Source: an uncultured Alsobacter sp. (GTDB lineage: Bacteria; Pseudomonadota; Alphaproteobacteria; Rhizobiales; Beijerinckiaceae). Taken from it: a DNA stretch of 64,000 nucleotides. A program made the translations under genes and the position numbers. This document shows positions 29,253 to 38,861 of the stretch, one piece after another. The DNA is taken from the NCBI RefSeq assembly GCF_945952055.1, contig NZ_CAMFHB010000006.1, forward strand, positions 141,152 through 205,151, written 5' to 3'. Below the pieces are notes generated by a model. It was not told the origin of the DNA and did no database searches. It saw only the letters and a list, made by a program, of their open reading frames with translations. Every line of letters starts with the position of its first letter. Position 1 is the first letter of the stretch.

Positions 29253-29426
29253 ATGCTCAGATGGGCCCTGATTTTCTTCGTCATCTCGCTGGTCGCGGGG
29301 TTCTTCGGGTTCTCGGGCGTCTCGGCGGCGTCGGGGCGGATTGCGAAGATCCTGTTCGTGCTCGCGCTCGTCGTCTTCCTTGTCTTCCTGGTGCTCGGCC
29401 TCATCGCCGGCGAGGCGCTGTTCTAG
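29253..29426 (+). CDS. DUF1328 small membrane protein
   Basis: 57 aa with two hydrophobic helices separated by [14 protein letters not shown]; the start [20 protein letters not shown] and the end [10 protein letters not shown] match the YtjA/DUF1328 family. Members are common next to stress genes in Rhizobiales. It opens a run of four very small genes that share one strand. Confidence 0.88.
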   Translation: MLRWALIFFVISLVAGFFGFSGVSAASGRIAKILFVLALVVFLVFLVLGLIAGEALF

Positions 29427-29521
29427 GCGGCGCCGGAGCCGGACGGGGCGCGGTGGAACCGTGCCCCGGCCAGACGAGTTGACCTTACACATCCACAATC
29501 ATCGCGAATGGAGGACCGGCC

Positions 29522-29602
29522 ATGGGTCTGGGACGATCTGCTTTGCTTTGGCTTCTCGGTGTTCCGATCCCGATCATCCTCCTCTTGTGGTTCATCCGCT
29601 GA
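29522..29602 (+). CDS. 26-residue hydrophobic peptide
   Basis: A strong ribosome site (GGAGG) 8 nt ahead of the ATG supports translation. The product is a single membrane helix (…LLWLLGVPIPIILLLWF…). Its TGA overlaps the ATG of the next gene by one base (TGATG), a typical translational coupling. Too short for normal gene finders. It may be a small membrane peptide or a leader whose translation feeds the next gene. Confidence 0.62.
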   Translation: MGLGRSALLWLLGVPIPIILLLWFIR

Positions 29603-29820
29603 TGGAGACCCATACCGTGTTGACAAGTCACAAGTTCAAGGTCGGCCAGGCCGTCCGCATCATGGTCTCGACGGACATGCGGCTGCAGCTGAAGCGGGAA
29701 CGCTTCACGGTCATCCGCCTGTTGCCGGAGACGCCCGAGGGCCAGCCCGAGTACCGCATCAAGAGCGAGCAGGAGGCCTTCGAGCGCCTGGTCGCCGAGC
29801 GCGAAATCGCGGCCTGCTAA
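29602..29820 (+). CDS. Small protein, 72 aa, Hfq/SH3-like barrel possible
   Basis: Starts at the overlapped ATG; an internal GTG is possible. The sequence (FKVGQAVRIMVSTDMRL…YTVIRLLPE-type strands, then EYRIKSEQEAFERLVAEREI) alternates like a small beta-barrel with a C-terminal helix. I do not recognise a named function. Similar short proteins occur widely in Rhizobiales. Confidence 0.72.
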   Translation: METHTVLTSHKFKVGQAVRIMVSTDMRLQLKRERFTVIRLLPETPEGQPEYRIKSEQEAFERLVAEREIAAC

Positions 29821-29835
29821 CGACAGGAGACCGAC

Positions 29836-30270
29836 ATGGCTCAACTTGCAGCCGCCAGCGATCCGTTCCTGACGGAAGCTGGACGCCAGGGCCGGGGCGA
29901 TGCCCAGGCCGGCGCCGATGCGCGTGACTGGAAGGCGGTGGCCGAGAGCATCGCCATGCAGGAAGGTCCCGTGCCGGACGGCCGGGAGAAAGCACTCTAC
30001 GAGGAGTACAAGCGGCAGTTCGACAAGGTGGCCAAGCGCGAGTCGCTGGTGGATGCCGGTTCGGAAATGTCGTTTCCGGCGAGCGACCCTCCCTCCTACA
30101 TGGCCGGGGCGACCGTGGTCGGCGCACCTCCTCCCGGCGACGAGACCCGCGAGAAGGCGACGACCAAAGTGTCCGACCCCGACGAGGTCAAGCCGAGCAA
30201 GTCGGACGTCACCAACCCACCTCCCGGCAAGAAGGCCGAAGAGGCCGCCAGGGGCGGCAAGGGGCGGTGA
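29836..30270 (+). CDS. Hypothetical protein, 144 aa, disordered tail
   Basis: The first 70 residues are helical (ARDWKAVAESIAMQEG…REKALYEEYKRQFDKVAKRESL). The rest is rich in Pro, Lys, Asp and Gly and probably disordered (MSFPASDPPSYMAG…). It follows the 72 aa gene by 15 bp with an AGGAGA ribosome site and ends 3 bp from the convergent pcaDC stop. Function unknown; probably cotranscribed with the preceding small genes. Confidence 0.7.
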   Translation: MAQLAAASDPFLTEAGRQGRGDAQAGADARDWKAVAESIAMQEGPVPDGREKALYEEYKRQFDKVAKRESLVDAGSEMSFPASDPPSYMAGATVVGAPPPGDETREKATTKVSDPDEVKPSKSDVTNPPPGKKAEEAARGGKGR

Positions 30271-30273
30271 GCC

Positions 30274-31473
30274 TCAGTCCCTGGGCTGGGCAGGCGCCAC
30301 GGCGTCGAGCTCCGAGCCCAGGACGTCCCTCGCCCAGCGGAACGCCGCGTTCGTGGCCGGGACTCCGGCATAGATCGCGGCGTGCAGCAGCAGCGAGCGC
30401 AGCTCCTCGAGGCTGACACCGTTCTTAAGCGCCGGGCGGACGTGGAGCTTGAACTCCTCCTCCCGGTGCAGCGCGATCATCATGGCGAGCGTCACCATCG
30501 AGCGTGTCTTCCACGGGATGGTGGGGTCGCCCCAGATCTCGCCCCACGCACCGCGCGTGATGAAGTCCTGCCACGGCATCGCGAAAGGCCCGGCGTTCTG
30601 CAGCGACCGCTGGACGTGCTCCACCCCGAGCACCGCCTTCCGATTGGACAGGCCGGCCTGAAAGGCGTCGCGGGCGGCATCCGTCGGGGCATGCACGGCG
30701 AGGAATGCGGCCAGGAGCCCGTTCACCTCGTCCGGCTTCTCCACATTCAGGATATGGGCCGAACCCGGCACCACCTCGCAACCGGCGCCGGGGATGGCGC
30801 GGGCGAGGTCGCCGCACATGGCCGGCGTGGTCACCGGATCGTCGGCACCAGCGACGACGAGCGTCCGCACGGCGATGTCGCCGAGCCGCGGCCGCAGGTC
30901 CATCCCCGCGATCGCCAGGCAGCAGGCTGCGTAGCCCTCCGGATCCACCGCCAGGAATCGCCCGCGCAGGTGGGCCAGCGCGGCGGGATCGGTCTGCGCC
31001 ATCGCAGGGGTGAACCAGCGGGCGAGCACGGCATCGACGATGGCGCCCATCCCCTTCTCCCGCACCGTCGCGGCGCGGGTCTCCCAGTTCTCGCGGGGCG
31101 GCAGGTAGGGCGCCGTGGCCATCAGCACCAGGCTCGCCACGCGCTCGGGATGATGGATCGCGAGCGCCTGTGCCGTCATGCCGCCGAGCGACAGGCCGAC
31201 GACATGGGCGCGGTCGATGCCCAGGTGACCGAGCAGCGCGGCGGCGTCGAGGGCGAGCCGCTCGATGGTGAGGTCGCCGCTGCCCGTGGTGGAGCGGCCA
31301 TGGCCGCGCGTGTCGTAGCGGATCACGCGGTAGCGACCGGCGAGCGCGCGGGCCTGCCGGTCCCACATCTCCAGCGTCGTTCCCAGCGAGTTCGAGAACA
31401 GGACGGCGGGCCCGCCGGCCGGGCCCGTCACGTCGTAGAAGATCTCGGCCCCGTCGATCGCGATCAGCGGCAT
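30274..31473 (-). CDS. pcaL: Fused beta-ketoadipate enol-lactonase and 4-carboxymuconolactone decarboxylase (PcaL type)
   Basis: 399 aa. Residues 1 to about 260 are an alpha/beta hydrolase with nucleophile Ser95 (VGLSLGGMTAQ) and catalytic His near SAHILNVEKPDE. Residues about 270-399 are a CMD domain (…FITRGAWGEIWGDPTIPWKTRSMVTLAM…, LLHAAIYAGVPATNAAF). It performs two successive steps of protocatechuate degradation: decarboxylation of carboxymuconolactone and hydrolysis of the enol-lactone. Last gene of the operon, 13 bp after pcaB. Confidence 0.93.
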   Translation of the reverse strand: MPLIAIDGAEIFYDVTGPAGGPAVLFSNSLGTTLEMWDRQARALAGRYRVIRYDTRGHGRSTTGSGDLTIERLALDAAALLGHLGIDRAHVVGLSLGGMTAQALAIHHPERVASLVLMATAPYLPPRENWETRAATVREKGMGAIVDAVLARWFTPAMAQTDPAALAHLRGRFLAVDPEGYAACCLAIAGMDLRPRLGDIAVRTLVVAGADDPVTTPAMCGDLARAIPGAGCEVVPGSAHILNVEKPDEVNGLLAAFLAVHAPTDAARDAFQAGLSNRKAVLGVEHVQRSLQNAGPFAMPWQDFITRGAWGEIWGDPTIPWKTRSMVTLAMMIALHREEEFKLHVRPALKNGVSLEELRSLLLHAAIYAGVPATNAAFRWARDVLGSELDAVAPAQPRD

Positions 31474-31486
31474 GGTTGCGCTCCGG

Positions 31487-32860
31487 TCAGGTGGTCTGGA
31501 GAAGGCGCGTCGCGACGCGGGCGGCTGCCTCGCGGACGGGGTCGATCCACTGCGAGGCGGCCGCCACGGCAGGTGACAGGTCGAAGGCGGCGGCGAGGGC
31601 CGCGCGGTCGATGCCCGCGGGCAGGTCGGGCCTGTCCGCGAGGACGTCGAGAAGATGCCGGCCGGAGCTGCGGACCTCGCCGGCTGCCTCCTCGACGAGG
31701 GCATGGGCGGCGCCGCGTCCGGCGGACCTGGCCATGACGGCCGCCGCGGCATCGGCGAAGAGCAGGCCGCGCGTGATGTCGAGGTTCGCCCGCATCCGCG
31801 CCGTGTCGACTTCCAGCCCCTCGGCCAGGCGGCGAGCCTCCGCCAGCGCGCCGGCGGCGAGCCCGAACAGGGTGGGCAGAGCATGCCATTCCGCGTGCCA
31901 GGCCCCGGCCGGGCGCTCGTGGCAGGCGACCATGGAGGCGATCATCGTGGATGCCAGCGGGGCGGAGGCTTCCGCCGCCGACAGGATCACCGTCGCCGAG
32001 ACGGGATTGCGCTTGTGCGGCATGGCGGAGGATCCGCCACGGCCGGGCACGTAGGGCTCCGCCACCTCGCCGACCTCGGTCGAGGCGAGGTTGGCCACGT
32101 CGGTGGCCATCTTGCCCAGGGCGCCGCACAGCATCGCGAGCCAGGATCCCGCTTCGGCCATGGCGGCGCGGCGCGCGTGCCACGCGATGGGCGGAGCCGC
32201 GAGGCCGAGCTCCCTGGCGAAGGCCTCGACGACGGCCGGCCCCTTGTCGCGCAGCCCCGCCAGCGTGCCGACCGGCCCGGCGAGCGAGGCGGTGAGGACG
32301 CGGGTTTCGATCTCGGGCAGGCGGTCGAGAACGTCGGCGATGCCGGCGAGCCAGACGGCCGCCTTGTACCCGAAGGTCAGCGGCGCCCCGTGCTGCCCAT
32401 AGGTGCGTCCGGCGCAGGGCGCGTCGCTATGCCTGTCGGCAAGGGCCGACAGTCCGGACAGGACCGCGGCCCCGTCCGTGCGCAGCAGCGAGAACGCGTC
32501 GCGCATCTGCAGGACGAGGCCGGTGTCGGCGATGTCCTGGGTCGTCGCGCCCTTGTGGAACGACGCTTCGAGATCCTTCGGCAGGCGGGCCTGGACCGCC
32601 TTCACGAACGGGATGACGGGGACGCCCGCGAGGCCGGTGCCCTTGCCGAGCGCAACGAGGTCGAGCGAAGCGGGATCGATAGCCTCGATGGCCGGCGCGA
32701 GGCCCGCGGGTGCGAGTCCGAGGCCGGCCTCCGCCCGGGCCAGAGCCGCCTCGGTGCGGAGCATGGCGGCGAGCCGCGCCGCCTCCGAAAAGACCGCCCG
32801 CATCGCGGCGGTCGTCGTGAGCGGCGCGAGGATGTCGCTGTCGAGCGGCGAGAAGGCCAT
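31487..32860 (-). CDS. pcaB: 3-carboxy-cis,cis-muconate cycloisomerase
   Basis: 457 aa in the fumarase/aspartase superfamily. The signature GSSAMPHKRNP is present, with the catalytic-region TYGQHGAPLTFGYK and HKGATTQDIADT. It turns carboxymuconate into gamma-carboxymuconolactone, the substrate of the next enzyme. It lies 64 bp after pcaF and 13 bp before pcaL. Confidence 0.93.
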   Translation of the reverse strand: MAFSPLDSDILAPLTTTAAMRAVFSEAARLAAMLRTEAALARAEAGLGLAPAGLAPAIEAIDPASLDLVALGKGTGLAGVPVIPFVKAVQARLPKDLEASFHKGATTQDIADTGLVLQMRDAFSLLRTDGAAVLSGLSALADRHSDAPCAGRTYGQHGAPLTFGYKAAVWLAGIADVLDRLPEIETRVLTASLAGPVGTLAGLRDKGPAVVEAFARELGLAAPPIAWHARRAAMAEAGSWLAMLCGALGKMATDVANLASTEVGEVAEPYVPGRGGSSAMPHKRNPVSATVILSAAEASAPLASTMIASMVACHERPAGAWHAEWHALPTLFGLAAGALAEARRLAEGLEVDTARMRANLDITRGLLFADAAAAVMARSAGRGAAHALVEEAAGEVRSSGRHLLDVLADRPDLPAGIDRAALAAAFDLSPAVAAASQWIDPVREAAARVATRLLQTT

Positions 32861-32924
32861 CGCGATGCTCCGGTCGAGGGCGGGCAAGAGTGGCCCGCCG
32901 CCGCAGGGTGGGCAAGCCCGTGGG

Positions 32925-34133
<1,209 letters not shown>

Positions 34134-34151
34134 GGAAGCTCTCCTCGGTGG

Positions 34152-34190
34152 TTTGTGCGAATTCCGCACATAATGTTGTTATGCGCACTT
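34152..34190. promoter_or_regulatory. Candidate operator upstream of the pca operon
   Basis: A 17 bp palindrome TGTGCG-aattc-CGCACA spans 34154-34170, about 20 bp ahead of the pcaF start. A third related half-site TTATGCGCAC follows at 34179-34188. Two inverted half-sites plus one further copy resemble operators of IclR-type regulators PcaU and PobR. No such regulator gene is adjacent. Confidence 0.5.
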
Positions 34191-34268
34191 CGTAGTCCGC
34201 CGGCAACGTGCGGTCAATTCGCTTGAACTGCAAGACCCCCCAATTTGAGCTAGGACAGCTAGCTGCAC

Positions 34269-34281
34269 TTGGAAACTCCAA
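34269..34281. promoter_or_regulatory. Palindrome directly before the antitoxin start
   Basis: TTGGA-aac-TCCAA ends one base before the antitoxin ATG. Phd/YefM antitoxins bind small palindromes over their own start, so this is a plausible autoregulatory site. Confidence 0.45.
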
Positions 34282-34527
34282 ATGCGTGAGATCGGAGCCT
34301 TCGAGGCAAAGAACACTCTCGAATCTCTGCTGGACCTCGTTCAACAGGGCGAGGAGATCGTCATCACCCGCCATGGCAAGCCGGTCGCGCGGTTGGTCAA
34401 GGAAGATGCGGAAGGTGACCGTCGCGCAAGGGCGCGCCGAGCTGCCGACGCGATCGTGATCCTCAGCCGGGAGGCGCGGCTGGATGGTTTGCCGCTCAAG
34501 TCTCTGATCGAGGATGGCCGCCCTTGA
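34282..34527 (+). CDS. Phd/YefM-type antitoxin
   Basis: 81 aa. The N-terminal 50 residues match the family (IGAFEAKNTLESLLDLVQQGEEIVITRHGKPVARLV), which forms a DNA-binding dimer. The C-terminal tail should wrap the toxin. Its TGA overlaps the toxin start by 3 bases. Base composition is lower in GC than the flanking pca and kdsD genes, suggesting acquisition. Confidence 0.9.
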   Translation: MREIGAFEAKNTLESLLDLVQQGEEIVITRHGKPVARLVKEDAEGDRRARARRAADAIVILSREARLDGLPLKSLIEDGRP

Positions 34528-34934
34528 CGGTCGTCCTCGACAGTTCCGCGACTTTGGCGTGGTGCTTCGCTGACGAACGGTCTCCCGCGGCGATGGCCGT
34601 GCTCGATCTCGTCGTGGATGGCCACGCCTATGTTCCCGCGCCGTGGCGCTACGAATACGCCAACGGCTTGCTCGTTGCCGAGCGGCGAGGGCGCCTGCGG
34701 ACCCAGACGAGGTTGGCGCTTCTGAACGAATTCGGCGGGCTGGACATCCGGAAAGACGCACCGCCCCGTGCCGGTCATTGGGCAACCCTGTCCGAACTCG
34801 CGAGCCAGCACGGCCTCACGATCTACGACGCGTCCTATCTGGAACTTGCGATGCGGCGCGTCCTGCCATTGGCGACGTTCGACGGCGCTTTGGCGCGCGC
34901 TGCGCGATCTTCGGGACTACGCGTGCACGGCTAG
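34524..34934 (+). CDS. VapC-type PIN-domain toxin
   Basis: 136 aa from a TTG that overlaps the antitoxin stop (TTGA); no ATG or GTG lies in frame upstream. PIN acidic residues are visible in VVLDSSATLAWCF (Asp), YEYANGL (Glu) and IYDASYLELAM plus ATFDGAL (Asp residues). Family members are RNases that cut tRNA or rRNA. Together with the preceding gene it forms a complete module. Confidence 0.88.
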   Translation: MTVVLDSSATLAWCFADERSPAAMAVLDLVVDGHAYVPAPWRYEYANGLLVAERRGRLRTQTRLALLNEFGGLDIRKDAPPRAGHWATLSELASQHGLTIYDASYLELAMRRVLPLATFDGALARAARSSGLRVHG

Positions 34935-34939
34935 CGCGC

Positions 34940-35935
34940 TTACGCCGCCCCGGTGCGAAGCAGATCCATGATGTGCACCAGGCCGACGGCGCGGCCGTTT
35001 TCGGCCACGACGAGCGCGGTGATCTTGCGGGTCTCGATGATCTTCAGCGCCTCGGCCAGCAGCGTGTCGGGCGGCACCGTGCGCGGGTTGCGGGTCATCA
35101 CCGCCTCGACCGCGAGCGAAGGCAGCGTCGGACTCATGTGACGGCGCAGGTCGCCGTCGGTGATGATGCCCTCGATGGTCAGGTCGTCGCGGGTCACCAG
35201 CACGCAACCGAAGCCCTTGTCGGTCATGATGCGGATGGCATCGGGCATCGGGGTGCCGGCCGGGACGAGGGGCAGCTTGTCGCCGCCGTGCATGATGCTG
35301 CGCACCTGCTTCAGCAGGGACCCGAGCTTTCCGCCGGGGTGGAAGACGTGGAAGTCCTTGGGACCGAAGCCGCGGGCCTCGAGCAGGGCCACGGACAGCG
35401 CGTCGCCGATGGCGAGCTGCATCGTCGTCGAGGTGGTCGGGGCGAGGCCGTTTGGGCAGGCCTCGGCGGTCCGCGGCAGCGTGAGGCAGACGTCCGCCTG
35501 CCGGCCGAGCGAGCTGCCCGGGTTCGAGGTGACGGCGACGAGCTTCACCGCGAAGCGGCGGGCATAGGTGATGATGTCGGAGAGCTCGGCCGTCTCTCCC
35601 GACCAGGACAGGGCGAGGATCACGTCGTCGGTCTGGATCATGCCGAGGTCGCCGTGGCTCGCCTCGCCGGGATGGACGAAGTGGGCGGGCGTGCCGGTCG
35701 AGGCCATGGTCGCCGCGATCTTGCGGCCGACATGGCCTGACTTGCCCATGCCGGTGACGATCACGCGCCCCGTCGCGGCGCCCATGATGCGCACGGCCTC
35801 GGAGAAGGGCGCGCCCAGCCCGTCCGACAGGGCAGCAGAGAGGGCGGCGAGGCCATCGGCCTCGGTCTTCACGGTGCGCAGCGCCGAGGCAATGGCGGGA
35901 TCGACGGGGGCGGGGACGGGAGCTGTGTTGGCCAT
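34940..35935 (-). CDS. kdsD: Arabinose-5-phosphate isomerase (KdsD/KpsF/GutQ)
   Basis: 331 aa from ATG 35935; an in-frame ATG at 35953 is an alternative. An N-terminal SIS domain (VIVTGMGKSGHVGRKIAATMASTGTPA…) carries the phosphosugar site, and two CBS domains fill the last 130 residues (…MPDAIRIMTDKGFGCVLVTRDD…, …VVAENGRAVGLVHIMDLL). It makes arabinose 5-phosphate, the precursor of Kdo in lipopolysaccharide. The toxin stop is 5 bp away and convergent. Confidence 0.93.
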   Translation of the reverse strand: MANTAPVPAPVDPAIASALRTVKTEADGLAALSAALSDGLGAPFSEAVRIMGAATGRVIVTGMGKSGHVGRKIAATMASTGTPAHFVHPGEASHGDLGMIQTDDVILALSWSGETAELSDIITYARRFAVKLVAVTSNPGSSLGRQADVCLTLPRTAEACPNGLAPTTSTTMQLAIGDALSVALLEARGFGPKDFHVFHPGGKLGSLLKQVRSIMHGGDKLPLVPAGTPMPDAIRIMTDKGFGCVLVTRDDLTIEGIITDGDLRRHMSPTLPSLAVEAVMTRNPRTVPPDTLLAEALKIIETRKITALVVAENGRAVGLVHIMDLLRTGAA

Positions 35936-36100
35936 GGCGGCGGCATACTCCATTTGCGCGCGCAGCGAAATGCAGGAGCGTCCCGGACCCTTCGGCTTGA
36001 ACGCCTGCCGGTTACCGACCCTTAACCATAACCGTTTTAGTTGCGTTAACGGGTCCGGCTTCGCGCCGGTGGCCCGGTGTGCCCGTTGCAGGGATGGAAT

Positions 36101-37615
36101 GTGACCGCCGACCGGCGCTTCTTCTTGGCCAGGACGGCCGGCCTTCGGGCCGGACTTGCGGTGGCCTGCTGCGTCCTGGCCCTCGCCTGCGCCGCGCCGG
36201 CGCGCGCGCAGGAGCAGACGAGCCTGATCCGGCCGTCGCTCGAGCCCTCGCCCGCTCCCGTGGCCAAGCCCGCCTTCCGCGGAACCTACAAGCGCGTCGG
36301 CAAGCCGGTGCGTTCCGGCAAGAGCACCGTGCAGAAGCCTGCCCGCGGCGTCGCCGCCGTGCGGCTTCCCGGCGATGCGCCGCTGGCTCCGCCCGTGGGC
36401 ACGGCACCACCGGCGGCAAAGCCGGCGCCGGCACTGCCGGAGGTCACGGCGACGGTGCGTCGCAAGCCCGTTCGGGAGATCGATCCCTTCGCGCCGACCG
36501 GCGTGCAGGTGGGCGCCTTCGTGCTGAAGCCCTCGCTCGATTCCTCGGCGGGCTATACGACCAATCCCGACCAGATCGCCGGGACCCGCAAGGGATCGTG
36601 GACGGTGCGGGAGGAGGGGGCCGTGCAGGTGGACAGCACCTGGTCGCGCCATGCCTTCTCGGCCAACCTGAGGGGTGGCTATTCCGACTTCCTGGATGCC
36701 CCGGGTGCGAGCCGGCCCGATGCCGAGGGGCTCGCGCGGCTGCGGCTCGACGTGTCGCGCGACACCGTCGTCGACCTCACCACCAACGGGCGCCTGTCGA
36801 CCCAGCAGGCCGGCATCGAACAGCCTATCGTCGGCAGCAAGCGGGCGCTGATCCTCGACTACGGTGCCGCCGCCGGGGTCACGGAGACGTTCGGCCGCCT
36901 CTCCTTCGGGCTGAAGGGCGGCATCGCCCGCACGGAATATGGCAGCCTTGCGCTCGCCGGCGGCACCTCGCTCGACCAGTCCGACCGCAACGTCACGGCC
37001 TTCGAGGGACGGCTGCGCGTGGGATACGCCCTGAGCCCGGCCATCCAGCCCTTCGCCGAGACGACGCTCGACCACCGGGTGCGCGACACGGCGCTCGACA
37101 GCGCCGGCTTCCGCCGCAACTCCGTCGGCACGGCGGTGCGCACCGGCGCCGTGCTCGCCTTCTCGGAACTCCTCACGGGCGAGATCTCCGCGGGCTACGG
37201 CTGGCGCAACTACGACGATCCTCGCCTGGCCACCGTCGGCGCCGCCCTGCTCGACGCCTCGCTCATCTGGTCGCCGACGGCGCTCACCACCGTGACGCTG
37301 CGGGCGGGCAGCGAGATCGCGGAGACGTCGCTGACCACCTCGGCCGGCGCGGTGGTGCACAAGGCGGGGTTCGAGGTGGCGCATGCGCTGCGCCGCAACC
37401 TCACGATCACCGGCGCCATCGAGGCCTCCCGCACCGACTACCAGGGAGCCGCGGTGACGGAAGACCGGCTCGCCGCCGCCCTCAAGCTCGACTGGAAACT
37501 GAACCGCACCGTCGTCGTGCGCGCCAGCGCCGCGCACGAGCGGCTGCAGAGCAGCATCCCGGGCAACGACTACACGGCCAACGTGTATCTGCTGGGGTTG
37601 CGCCTGCAGCGGTGA
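36101..37615 (+). CDS. Outer-membrane beta-barrel protein
   Basis: 504 aa from a GTG at 36101; an earlier GTG at 36077 is possible. A signal peptide (RAGLAVACCVLALACAAPARAQ) precedes a Pro/Lys-rich periplasmic segment to about residue 130. The rest alternates polar and hydrophobic residues in strands ending in aromatics (…GYTTNPDQ…, …ISAGYGWRNYDDPRL…) and finishes VYLLGLRLQR, the pattern of barrels of the BBP2 kind linked to exopolysaccharide export. Divergent from kdsD. Specific role unknown. Confidence 0.82.
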   Translation: MTADRRFFLARTAGLRAGLAVACCVLALACAAPARAQEQTSLIRPSLEPSPAPVAKPAFRGTYKRVGKPVRSGKSTVQKPARGVAAVRLPGDAPLAPPVGTAPPAAKPAPALPEVTATVRRKPVREIDPFAPTGVQVGAFVLKPSLDSSAGYTTNPDQIAGTRKGSWTVREEGAVQVDSTWSRHAFSANLRGGYSDFLDAPGASRPDAEGLARLRLDVSRDTVVDLTTNGRLSTQQAGIEQPIVGSKRALILDYGAAAGVTETFGRLSFGLKGGIARTEYGSLALAGGTSLDQSDRNVTAFEGRLRVGYALSPAIQPFAETTLDHRVRDTALDSAGFRRNSVGTAVRTGAVLAFSELLTGEISAGYGWRNYDDPRLATVGAALLDASLIWSPTALTTVTLRAGSEIAETSLTTSAGAVVHKAGFEVAHALRRNLTITGAIEASRTDYQGAAVTEDRLAAALKLDWKLNRTVVVRASAAHERLQSSIPGNDYTANVYLLGLRLQR

Positions 37616-37664
37616 GGCTGGGCGCGACGCTCCTTCTCGGCCCCACCAACCTTCTCATCCTGAA

Positions 37665-37863
37665 AGCTTGTGTATCAATCTCGCGGGTCGACCCGCCGCT
37701 TAGCTTTCGCGTTCACAACACCCTTTCAGCCGTCCTGCCCGGGCTTGGCCCGGGCATCCACGACTTTGCCGGGGCCATCCCGAAGTCGTGGATGGCCGGG
37801 CCAGGCCCGGCCAGGACGCGGAGAGGGAGGTGCAAGCCGGACTGAGACAAGGATTCACAAGCT
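37665..37863. mobile_element. MITE-like palindrome with family A copy 3, inserted in a family B repeat
   Basis: Outer inverted repeats AGCTTGTGTATC (37665-37676) and GATTCACAAGCT (37852-37863) differ at one base. The 88 bp family A unit occupies 37731-37818. The flanking DNA reads CATCCTGA on the left and CTGAGCAGCCGCC on the right, the two halves of a family B repeat separated by the element, with CTGA possibly duplicated. No coding capacity, so it would need a transposase in trans. Confidence 0.6.
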
Positions 37864-37969
37864 CTGAGCAGCCGCCAAAGGCGGCGTGTCGAAGGACGCA
37901 CAATGCTCGCGGCGGCGCCAATCTGCGTCCTTCGACACGGCCGCTCCGCGGCCTGCTCAGGATGAGGAG
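37864..37969. repeat. REP-like repeat family B, inverted pair 1
   Basis: Unit ctgagcagccgcc…ggcggcgtgtcgaaggacgc at 37864-37900 faces its inverse gcgtccttcgacacggccgc…ctcaggatgagga at 37924-37969, with a spacer of about 23 bp. The left unit is the one split from its cctcat end by the MITE-like element. Confidence 0.85.
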
Positions 37970-37994
37970 ATTGTTGCATGCCGTGGACGCTGCG

Positions 37995-38861
37995 TTACCC
38001 CTCGACGGCCAGCACCAGCTCGAAGGTCATGAGCACGGGGTTGTCGCCGCGCACCAGCGTGCCCGACGCCATCACGCCCTTGTAGTCGATCAGGCCCGCC
38101 GGCAGCGTCGCCACGTGCCCGTCCGGACCGGCCTCGACCGTGGCCCCGTCGAGATAGACCTCGGTCGCGAAGTTCTCCACCACGGTGCCGTCGGCCAGCC
38201 GCGCCCCGATGGTGCTTCCCACGCCGCCGTGAATGCGGGCGCGGCGGATGCCACGCTGCGCGCAGAAATGCTCGAGCGCGCCGGCGAAGTCCTGGTTGGG
38301 GCGAAGCCGCAGGGCGAAGGCCGTCTGCGGCGCGTCGACGTCGCGCCGCGCGTCCGGCACCGGGCCGAAGAGCTTGAAGTTCGTCTCGGGGTCGGGATTG
38401 GCCTCGAAGATGCCGCCGTCGAACCCGTAGGCGGGCACGATCGCCTCGGCGGCCACGACGGTCGCGTCCGGCAGGATGTGGCCGCCGCTGCGCTTGCCGT
38501 CCGCCTCCCGCCAGAGCGCATGGCAATGGAAGAAGGGATTGCCGTCGCGCCGGCCGAAGGTCATGGCGCCCGCATCGAGCACCGTGGTCCCGGCGGGGGC
38601 GAACGTGTCGCTGTAGAAGGCCGCGTTCTCCCCGGTCTTGGACAAGGCCGGCATCACGTAGGCGAAGGGCTCCAGCCGCACGCCGCCCATGGCGACGGTG
38701 CCGCCCGCGAAACCCTCGGCCGCAAACCCCCGGCGCACCGCCTCGACCAGGGGCACCCCGGCCTCGAGCCTCATCGTGAACGCGCGTCCGCGGCCCGGCA
38801 CGACCACGATGCGCTCGGCGGCCGCGGGACCCGGCTGCTGGATGGAGGAGGGCCGGGTCAC
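37995..38861 (-). CDS. Tandem PPC/DUF296-domain protein
   Basis: 288 aa from a GTG that overlaps the preceding ligase stop (GTGA). Two similar domains are visible: residues about 15-130 (IVVVPGRGRAFTMRLEAG…AMGGVRLEPFAYVMP) and 155-288 (TAFALRLRPNQDFAGALEHFCAQRGIRRARIHGGVGS…). DUF296/PPC proteins form trimers; some bind DNA in plants, while bacterial ones are uncharacterised. The cotranslated CoA ligase and thiolase suggest a metabolic role, perhaps as an enzyme acting on a CoA ester or a lactone. That is inference. Confidence 0.82.
   Translation of the reverse strand: MTRPSSIQQPGPAAAERIVVVPGRGRAFTMRLEAGVPLVEAVRRGFAAEGFAGGTVAMGGVRLEPFAYVMPALSKTGENAAFYSDTFAPAGTTVLDAGAMTFGRRDGNPFFHCHALWREADGKRSGGHILPDATVVAAEAIVPAYGFDGGIFEANPDPETNFKLFGPVPDARRDVDAPQTAFALRLRPNQDFAGALEHFCAQRGIRRARIHGGVGSTIGARLADGTVVENFATEVYLDGATVEAGPDGHVATLPAGLIDYKGVMASGTLVRGDNPVLMTFELVLAVEG

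Noticed and set aside
34940..37537. 865-codon minus-strand frame reaching across kdsD and the barrel gene
   Set aside because: Only its C-terminal 331 residues match a real protein (KdsD); the rest is a shadow of the divergent barrel gene.
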